Assembly: GCA_011800155.1 (NCBI GenBank)
Contig: CM022368.1
Span: 4,402,001 to 4,466,000, forward strand
Source: Flammulina velutipes
Taxonomy: Eukaryota > Basidiomycota > Agaricomycetes > Agaricales > Physalacriaceae
Direction: 5' to 3'
DNA length: 64,000 nt
Below, piece after piece: positions 56,605 through 64,000 of this stretch. The notes beneath the pieces are model-generated. The model was not told the DNA's origin and did no database searches. It saw only the letters and a program-made list of their open reading frames with translations. The translations under genes and the position numbers were made by a program. Positions within the stretch are counted from its first letter, which is position 1, and every line of letters starts with the position of its first letter.

Positions 56605-56974
56605 CTAGCTACGATTCCGTTGACTGTTCATCTTTTCGTTGTGCTCGTCCACTTTGGGTAGAGCTGCCTCCAGAAAGAAGTCGATGCAGAGAGGCCTGTA
56701 GAGGAAACTTTCATCCAAAAGAGAGGCGAGGAGGTCCATGGCTTGGGTGCGGTACTTCGATTCCTCCCGCTCGAGACCTGATGTTCCCTCCAGCTTTATG
56801 TAAGGCTCATGCGGGCAGCACCGTCTAGCAGCTCTTCCGTCTTACCATCATCTCTTCGTCACCGGCACTCCCTTCGTTGTCCACTATATGCCTGGCGACA
56901 GCATTGGGCCTAAGGTCTGCGCACTGTATTCCTGATACCATTGGATTCTGGGCTTTGCTCAACTCGATATTCAT
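56605..56974 (-). CDS. Unrecognised small protein, two exons
   Basis: Starts MNIELSKAQNPMVSGIQ at 56974, continuing ADLRPNAVARHIVDNEG to EEMM. A 52-base intron (GTAAGA donor, AAAG acceptor) joins LEGTSGLEREESKYRTQAM, DLLASLLDESFLYRPLCIDF and FLEAALPKVDEHNEKM, stop at 56605. About 110 residues, acidic and largely helical by composition. The joined frame is strikingly protein-like, but the family is not known to me. It may be the C-terminal part of a longer gene whose upstream exons (for example MDGMTLSLKIGKPYVSL near 57155) are not clearly connected. Confidence 0.5.
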
Positions 56975-57723
56975 GATGCAAAGATGGTGCCGCACTCGCC
57001 GATGTACTGACTCGAATGTGCCCCCGACGTCCTATATCCACTTCTCTCTTTTTCCGCAGCCTACTCGCGGGCCCTACAGCCGCAGCAGCTATACAACACT
57101 GGGTAGGGAAACATATGGCTTGCCTATCTTCAGCGACAACGTCATACCATCCATCTCGGCGTAATAGACCTACCAGCATCTCCCAGCCTCAATTCACTTT
57201 TTACTTGGTAAGATAAACATGTCCGTCAGTGACAGAACGATGCTGGTAGGGTGATCCTTCTCGGTACGTTTCCCTCGACGGTTTCATTTGACGTCTGACA
57301 TGTTGTTCACATCCGTTTTACGGGGATCTCACAAGAGTGCCATGGATACCCCGATAAAAGGCTACACCCCGACGCCTGGATGGTGCGGAACTGGGGAAAC
57401 ATACAGGGACGAGGATAGAATCACACTGGGCCTGGCAGAGGACACGTCCCACCAAGTCCCTAGTGACATGAAAGGACAAGGACGTTCTTCCCATTCAAGT
57501 TTGCACGAAGCATCTCCTGCAGCTCGCTTGTCTAAAATGACCAGAGACCAGGCTCCTCCATGCATTTTTGGGTCATACTCGTTAGATTTAGCCCGTCGTT
57601 GCTTGAACCCTAACCTAGTTCTAGTCTGCCACATTCCGCAAACGATCCTCTACCTGAAAAGGCTTCAGCAAAATCAAATGCAAAGATCTCACTCATCACC
57701 GGCACCCTCTCAGAAAATTCATC
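56975..57723. other. Unassigned sequence
   Basis: May contain upstream exons of the 56605 gene. The open frames at 57288-57818 (plus) and 57362-57634 (minus) lack support. Confidence 0.35.
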
Positions 57724-57739
57724 TACCATGTCAAGACAA

Positions 57740-58210
57740 ATCGAGGTGGCCACGTCCGTCTGGACGTCCGGACGTCCAGACGCGTCAGGACACTGGCACC
57801 TGCTCATCGTTTAAATAGCATACATACTGGCATAGGCACCACAATCTCAAGGCAACGTTATATTTGCTATCTACTACTAGTACTAAGATGCCGGCTGGAC
57901 ACCTCCCCGTCCGGACGTCCGGACGTCATACAATCAGGACGCGTCGAGACAGAGGCAACTATTTAAAATGAAGACGTCGGGACACTGTCACGTCCAGACG
58001 TCCGGACGTACTGTGATAATGGATGTGTCAAGACAAGGCAATCCTAGTGGTTGTCAAGACGTCCAGACGTCCAGACGCGTACAAATGCACAGGGAAGAAA
58101 ACATGTCAAGACCACACGAACTACAGCGCGTCGAGACCCGTCAGGACGTCCAGACGCGTAAAAATGCCCAGGGCAGAGGATGTGTCAAGACCACACGAAC
58201 TACAACGCGT
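57740..58210. repeat. Cluster of GTCCNGACGT short palindromes, left end of the element
   Basis: Repeated cores of the type GTCCGGACGT or GTCCAGACG(C/T) occur about a dozen times (57765-57782, 57908-57930, 57990-58010, 58058-58080, 58140-58160). Within it, TGTCAAGACCACACGAACTA is duplicated at about 58108 and 58187. The core is a near-palindrome and many copies end in GCGT. Confidence 0.7.
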
Positions 58211-58849
58211 CAGACCACGGCAACCAACGGGGAAAGTTAGTACGCCACCTGGGATAAGAGGTTACATCTCGGTTTCCGCGCTACATGCGACGGACCCCGC
58301 GTTTTCGGTAGATGGAGTTCGAGCAGTGATTACTGACCAGTGGCACTGGCATCGAGTGATGGTGGTTCATAGACAAGAGTTAAATTATCACCTGACCAAA
58401 ACAAATATTCATTTCAAGCCATTGAAATCGGTCTCTCCGAGATGACCGATCAAAGTCCTATTCACATATTGTAAACAGTACTACACTCATTTCAAGGCGG
58501 ATATGAGATTGACAAAGAAGTAAATTAGTTACAATTGTAGTAATGCTACATTGTCTTATGGTCATTGTCTGTCCGGTTTACTCGGAGTGCCATCTTTGAG
58601 GCCCCTCAAAGGCAAAGCACTGCTATCACGTGATTTCCTTTCCCTTTCCCTTCAACCACGACCATCCCCGCCAGCACCTACATTCAGGTGGCGTCCCAAT
58701 CGTCTATATGCTGTCCGTCACTCTTCTGGAGACTAGGAACAGATACTCTTGTAACGGTTCACATATCAGAACAGAGCAAGGGTGTTTGGCCAGTCAGTGG
58801 CGCAGGCCATAAATACTTACTTGTGATCCATTCATGCACGGGCGTCCCG

Positions 58850-59224
58850 CTCTCTTCTGGACGTGTCTGGACGTTCTGACGTCGTGACGGGTCTTGACAG
58901 CAATTAGGATTGACCGTGTCTTGGCGCGTCCTCATTGTAGCATGTCCGGACGTCTGGATGGGCGGGCGTCCAGACGTCGACATGCTGATGAGTGGCATAT
59001 GTCTTGACATGTTTTTATTGCTGGATGTCCTGACGTCTAAACGTAGAGGTGTCCGGACGTCATCTTAGTTGTAATTTGTTCCCAGTAGATATCAAATATA
59101 GTGTTTCATTGAATGTCTATTGCTACGTCAATATTAAAGCTATCAAAACAATGGGTTGGTGTCCGGACACGTCAGGACGGGGCCGTCTGGACGGACGTGG
59201 CCACCTCGATTTGTCCTGACATGG
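58850..59224. repeat. Cluster of GTCCNGACGT short palindromes, right end of the element
   Basis: Same motif family as at 57740-58210: GTGTCTGGACGTTCTGACGT (58862), TGTCCGGACGTCTGGATG (58948), CGTCCAGACGTCGAC (58967), TGTCCTGACGTCTAAACG (59025), GTGTCCGGACGTCAT (59050) and CCGTCTGGACGGACGTGG (59183). The two clusters frame a middle part without the motif. Confidence 0.7.
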
Positions 59225-60299
59225 TACGTGCAAAGTCAGACCCTCTAGTGTGTCTTCATCATCTCCATCGCAAGGAGGAACGGTGCGCTGCCGCGAAAGC
59301 CAGGATAAGTGTGATGATCTAGTTACGATGCGCAAGCACATCTGCGAGGATCGCTCATGAAGGAGACGACCGAAATGCTATATAGACCAATAATTTTAGC
59401 AGGTGGATCCGTTCTTAGCCGTAGAGGCTACGATGCCGTGTTATGTCCGACAGGACGCCGTATCCTGGACTAATTAACGTTCACAGAAAGAGGACAGAGG
59501 GATACCTACGGGTGGAAGTACTTACCTTTCTTCACCGTTACGGCAATGCTGACCTCTTATCGCTCTGGCCAGCCATCGAAAAGTATCACCTACGTCTCTC
59601 GCTGTTGACTGAAGTCCCCACATCGTCAGGAATACGACAGAAGACGACGAGAGACGCATCTGAGGAGGCAATGACTTTTTCATTTTCGAGCTATCCTCTC
59701 TACGTCTCTCGCCATTGGATGATATCGATATATGCTCACTGTGTCTCTTATTGGCCTCGTTCACCTCGACTTGTGGTTTATGACGGGAGACCTATCTGAC
59801 GAGACTATGTCTTATTCTCTGTCGGGCTATCCTCTATGTGTCGGGTTTTCTCTATACCTCTCATTGACCCCAGCATTTCAATATACCCTAATATGCCCTT
59901 GTTTGCTAGAAAAATCATTGATTCCATGGTTCCCTGCTATGATATGTTCTGCCCTATAACCTATTCTCAACGTCTTAGTATCCTGATCGGTCCGACTGTC
60001 ATTCACCCCGTTAGAATGTATCTTCGTTAATATTATGGTGGCGTCGGCGTGGGAATTCAAATATTCATTGTTTGATGACAGACAGCGTGACTCACGTTTT
60101 ACCTCTTGCCGTTCGACCAAACAACATATTGTCATTTATATTCCGCCGTGCTGTAGAATGAAGGTGCACTTTGAAACCAAATGTCTTGCCTTTCAATGAT
60201 TGTCTGACGCGTACTAGGAGCTGACCTATAGAAGACCAACATCGGGTGGAGGCAGGAGAAGAAACTCAACATGCAACTCCAACCTCTTCCCCCTCCCCC
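59225..60299. other. Unassigned sequence
   Basis: No gene supported. Two loosely similar stretches (CGAGCTATCCTCTCTACGTC at 59687 and CGGGCTATCCTCTATGTGTC at 59823) indicate a small internal duplication of about 130 bases. Confidence 0.35.
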
Positions 60300-63050
60300 A
60301 ATCGCTGATTCTTAGACGAACATCGCTTCTACGAACACTGGTCCTCAGTCTCAACACGTTAGATCGGAGGAGGCTAATGCCGGTACTGCTACCATCCCTA
60401 CCTCCCCGACTGCCTCACGCTCATTCAAACGTCAAGGCAGCGAAGTTCTCTCCGCAGTCGCTGCATTTGTAGCTCCTGGACCTGTCGATGGCGGACCCGG
60501 AATCCCTCCCTCCGTCGTTAGTTGCACTCCTCTGAGTGATGCATACAAATCTCTTGGTGCTGCCCCACCAGCTGCTGGGGAAAAGGCCGACGAGCGCAAG
60601 AAGCGTTAGGACCTTACTGAAACGAGGTTCGTGTTGCACTTTCCAACTAGGTATCTGTTGACGATGATTAGACTGGTGCAAGCTATTGCGACGCATGAGA
60701 CATGCCATCGTGATAGGTCGTTCTCACTTTGAACGAGATTCGTATCACTGGGGAGCTCACGAACAACCGTGTCGCCGAGCTCGACGGACGTCTCTTCTTT
60801 CATTGAAGATGCCACTGAGAGCAAATTTGTTCTCTGGAGGCCAACGTGGCGGCCCTCATGATTCTACCTTCTTCTGCCCGCCCACCCCCAACTTTGACGA
60901 AGAACTTGACTCCAATAAGGTCTTTTGTAGCGTTTACGACACCACGATTGATTACACCAACCGCTTCGAGACACTCACAGCGGATTTGGCCTCCGTCAAG
61001 GCAGCCGCTGACATGGTCAATGGCGCTGACCTCAATACCGAGATTGCGTCGTTGAGGTCGTTGATCACCTGTCTGGACAACGACATTCATTCTCTTCGAC
61101 ACCCTCCTCTTGCACCTCTCCCCATTCCAGCACCTACTACTGGCTCATCAAATATTCCACCTCTTGCTGCCACCCCTTATGTTGCCCATGCTGGTCCATT
61201 TCACTCTTCTTCCCTTCCTTTGACTGGTCCGGCGTCGGGCAACAGTCAATACAGACCTAAGCCACATGATACGAAACGCAACTTCGAGATATACCAGCCC
61301 CGCTCATCCTCGGTGCCAATAGAGGTTCACTATGGTGAGGTTACCTCGTCCGACCCCTCTGCTACTGCCCGTGAGGCAGTGCACGCAGTCCAGCATGTCC
61401 AAGGGCCGAACGACACACTCCCTCTCTCGTTCTTTGTCCCAAACGCTCCTGGAGTTCTCTCTCTTCGCTTCAGGACCCGCGCTCTTGTGGAGGCGTTTGT
61501 TCAAGGCGTCATGACAGTCGAGCATTGTATCTTCTATGGGAAGAAGGCTTGGATTGTCGGGTAGATCATGCACCTCGTGGCTTTTAGTCACTATGTATTC
61601 TAGCGGACTTTCTGTCATTGCTACCCCTCCTCTAATACCATCCTTTTATTTGCCCCCCTGTGCGTCTACTGTCCCACCCGTCCTGGTGTTCCTCGCTGCA
61701 GATTGAACCAGCGAGTCGACAATCCACGCTCTGGCCGCTGCTAGGAGAAGAAAACTCGATAGTCCTTCCACCGGGTTTCCTAATGGCATCTCACTGCCGA
61801 ACTCGCAAGGCGTCGGGCCGGGTGGGAAATGGCGGGATTGCTCAAGGATTGCTTTCCCTCTTTGCAAAGGTTATAGAGATCTTGGATCATCCTGACGCTA
61901 TGGTTCTCGACACAGGTGATATGTTTTGGGTTGGTGCGTATATCTGTCCGGCGCAGTCAAACTGGAGTTCACTCATAGGCCTGCTCGCGGAGACGCCCTG
62001 TCACCCTTGTTGTGGAACAGATTCTCTGCAGACCTTGACGGATTGATCATGCCTCACCACGCAGACATCCTGTTCGGAAATACTTCTGTCAGTCATGTGG
62101 AGCAAGCCGACGACAATTGCTATACGGTTGACTCCTTGGAGGGCCTGCAGGAGAAGTTGGAAGCATTTTTCTGGTGGTGCCGTACGAACTTCATGACGGT
62201 CAGTGTATCTAAAACCAAATGGACGATCTTCGGCGACTTTCCCCACAAGCTCTCCTCTCTTCATATCGATGGGCAGGTACTCGAACTTGTGCCTTCTTAC
62301 AAGTTTGTTGGGGTATGGTTTCAATCGACTTGTTGCGACATTTTGGAAACGCACTTCACAGAGAACCAGGAAAGTCACTGATGTTACTTTCACTATTGAG
62401 AAAGACATTGGTGTGCTATGTGTCCCTCTTGGAAACCGCCTCTGCATGACGCAGATCGATCCTCATCTGACCCTTGGGTGTGAGATTGCTGTGGACATCA
62501 CCGAACCCCACAAGGCTGTCCTGGAATGGGAACAGGTCAACTTCCTACGTCGCCTATTATGTGTTTCCAAGTACTCCCCCGTCACTCCTCTATATACAGA
62601 GACTCTATCCGTTTTCGCTCAGCGGTCAACTATGCCCGTTATCTCACGATGACGAAAACTGGATCGATGCCTCATGCTGGCTGTGCGCCCTGTGGCAAGC
62701 TGGAGAGCCCGGATGAGTGGGTGATTTGGCCATTGCTTTGGAAAGACTTGGAATTGAAACATTATTCACAGCTGTCCTCTCGGAGGAATCAGTCAAGCTG
62801 CTGGTGTCGAGGATTTATGCGGCATGCGACAGATGGATACTCCAGACTGTACAGGAGAATCGACGGCTACGTCTACTTGCTACCAGGATGCAGAGAGTGG
62901 CTCTCAACTAGAACGCAGGTCACCTTCTCAACTATGCAAAGATGCAGCCGTGTCTCGCATTGGCGAATGTGGATTACAGGCAATCCTACTACCGTCTCCT
63001 CTCATCGTCACACCCTTATCCCAATCAGCAATCCACCTCTACTAAGATAT
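60300..63050 (+). mobile_element. Decayed LINE-type retrotransposon
   Basis: ORF1-like part: a frame ending at 61564 (ETLTADLASVKAAADMV coiled stretch, Pro-rich middle, SLRFRTRALVEAFVQGVM and CIFYGKKAWIVG), typical of the first ORF of fungal non-LTR elements. After a gap without endonuclease, RT palm fragments appear: GDALSPLLWNRFSADLDG (about 61985), SHVEQADDNCY (the catalytic A-D-D, about 62095), SVSKTKWTIFGDF and SYKFVGVWFQ. Downstream fragments in several frames (LGNRLCMTQIDPHL, NFLRRLLCVSKYSP) continue to about 63050. Multiple frameshifts and the deletion of the endonuclease and finger regions make it inactive. Confidence 0.75.
61926..62381 (+). pseudogene. Reverse transcriptase fragment of the LINE
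   Basis: Continuous frame with RT motifs B (RPARGDALSPLLWN), C (VEQADDN) and D/E (TVSVSKTKWTIFG; YKFVGVWFQSTC). The Y of the usual YADD is Q. The frame breaks after TENQESH at 62381 and continues in another frame (TFTIEKDIGVLCVPLGN). Confidence 0.75.
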
Positions 63051-63342
63051 TGAATCGAACTCGAAGAAATCAATACTTTCGGGCCACTCCTCCAGGACAT
63101 CCAACGCACGCATCGTGAACCAAGGGACATCTTCAAAGACATCCTCAATGGTAAATGGCGCATTGCCAGCCAACACTTATCCTGGTGAGCAAGCATGAAC
63201 CAACTAATGCGAGGTACTTGACAGCGACAAGGTTCACCAACGCTCACGATGGTCTCGATTTGTGTGTCTTTGTGCGTACTACGTAGTTCATGTAGAGAAG
63301 GTTATCTCCGGAATGGGTATATAGTGTATTGAAAGCGAGCTT

Positions 63343-63594
63343 GGTGAATTCCACGATGGCTAAGCGGTATAAGTATTGTTCTACTTGAAAAGGTTGCGAG
63401 TTCAATCCTTCCAGGTGTCAAAAGATTTAATGCAGAGAAAGGCAATTTTTTCTCAAGAGCACAATCACTATAAACTATGTACATACAAATTTCACTTTTG
63501 ATTGCAATAGAGACGTGAGGGAGGGAGGAGAAGGGATAACGGGTAATGGTACATGAGTGCCATAACATAGACATAGCCCCCCCCAAAAAAAAAA
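63343..63594 (+). mobile_element. Possible tRNA-derived SINE
   Basis: An A-box-like string TGGCTAAGCGG at about 63357 and a B-box-like string GAGTTCAATCC at about 63399 have tRNA-like spacing. They are followed by an unrelated body of about 175 bases and an A-run (CCCAAAAAAAAAACCC, ending about 63594). The acceptor stem does not fold convincingly, so a true tRNA is unlikely. The head-body-A-tail order fits a SINE. No second copy is in this window. Confidence 0.4.
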
Positions 63595-63685
63595 CCCAGT
63601 GAAGGGAGATATCCCATCGCAAGAATAGACGCGTAAAACCTTGCTCGTAGGCAGTTGTCGCTTCTAAAAGAACAACGCACGAGCA

Positions 63686-64000
63686 TCACTTCTCTCTCAA
63701 ATTTAATAAAGCTGAACGCATCGGGTGTTGTGCGAGCTCCGTCATAAAATATAGAGCGGGGGAATTCTCAAACGCAGTGTACACGGCAACGACCAATGGA
63801 TGCATCGTCAAGCGCATCGTCTGCGCCTCGCTGTTGGCTTGCTCAATGCCATATGGCGCTCCGACCGCATTGGACTTTTGCATCACCTTGAGCACATAAC
63901 CGCGTATTTTACTCGCCAGGATGTACTTTCCCGTAATTACCCTGTCCGATTCTCCTGCTTATCGTAAAGTCATCGAGACTCGGAGGCGCTCTTCTAATCC
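63686..64000 (-). pseudogene. Broken serine/threonine protein kinase N-lobe, cut by the window edge
   Basis: On the minus strand, FTISRRIGQGNYGKV (Gly-rich loop) lies in one frame. It is followed after a one-base frame change by GYVLKVMQKSNAVGAPYG (the beta-3 lysine), then EQANSEAQTMRLTMHPLVV and YTAFENSPALYFMTELAQ (hinge). This is the order of an AGC-like kinase N-lobe. After the hinge the frame runs out at 63686 with no catalytic loop, though a splice donor there cannot be excluded. The upstream part is outside the window. Between 63051 and 63342 nothing is seen. Confidence 0.6.

Larger units (their letters stand above)
57726..59224. mobile_element. Putative non-autonomous DNA element with terminal inverted repeats and TA flanks
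   Basis: The left end reads CCATGTCAAGACAAATCGAG then GTGGCCACGTCCGTC. The right end, read on the other strand, is CCATGTCAGGACAAATCGAG then GTGGCCACGTCCGTC, so the first 35 bases match with one difference. TA dinucleotides flank both ends (57724-57725 and 59225-59226), as for Tc1/mariner-type insertions. The 1.5 kb interior has no transposase frame; it is filled with ACGTCC-type short palindromes near both ends. It is probably a MITE-like element or a satellite-rich insertion. The TA flanks are part of a longer palindrome (TACCATG) and so are suggestive only. Confidence 0.6.

Noticed and set aside
57288..57818. Plus-strand frame of 176 codons
   Set aside because: It runs into the inverted end of the DNA element and has no domain or intron support.
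63343..63420. A genuine tRNA gene
   Set aside because: The acceptor stem does not pair and the T-arm is imperfect. A tRNA-derived SINE fits better.

Overview
The window looks like a subtelomeric or accessory segment of a filamentous basidiomycete (Agaricomycetes) chromosome. Genes are split by short introns, mostly 45-70 bases, with GT..AG ends and CTAAC/CTAAT-like branch sites. Several families typical of mushrooms can be read directly: a FunK1-type fungal kinase, a DUF6593-like protein, a 'macrofage activating glycoprotein', and a membrane protein with the WRWTTP signature. Many coding sequences are only visible after splicing the short introns by eye, so exon limits are inferences from phase, splice signals and paralogue comparison. 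The genus cannot be named.

Left part (1-44.7 kb): an accessory gene region shaped by duplication. It holds a cluster of small secreted proteins with a repeated W/RRWW motif (two intact genes, two relics at 1.7-4.8 kb, and diverged relatives at 12.3 and 44.2 kb). Next come a GPI-type glycoprotein (5.1-6.5 kb) and three copies of a repeat plus membrane-protein-gene unit (7-8.3 kb broken, 8.4-10.6 kb and 15.6-17.6 kb intact). A BAR-domain gene (19.2-20.4 kb) has a broken partial copy in opposite orientation at the left edge. A DUF6593-like gene, an LRR-like gene, a transmembrane protein, a FunK1 kinase, an M35 metalloprotease and a C2H2 zinc-finger factor follow. A leucyl aminopeptidase relic lies at 39 kb. 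A 2 kb block at 12.7-14.75 kb recurs inverted at 35.8-38.1 kb.

Right part (45-64 kb): repeat-rich and poor in genes. Degenerate TTAGGG-like runs at 45.1-45.3 kb are followed by an antisense Penelope-like reverse transcriptase element without a visible GIY-YIG endonuclease. This orientation is the one expected for an element primed by a chromosome end. Then come a 94-bp minisatellite, one multi-exon orphan gene, and a 297-bp satellite in about 7.5 copies. Further right are an ACGTCC-rich element with terminal inverted repeats flanked by TA, a decayed LINE, a possible tRNA-derived SINE and a broken kinase fragment at the right edge.

No operon-like or pathway logic links the genes. The organising theme is local duplication and decay of secreted, membrane and lineage-specific proteins, with telomere-type elements to the right. 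About a third of the sequence has no feature I can support.
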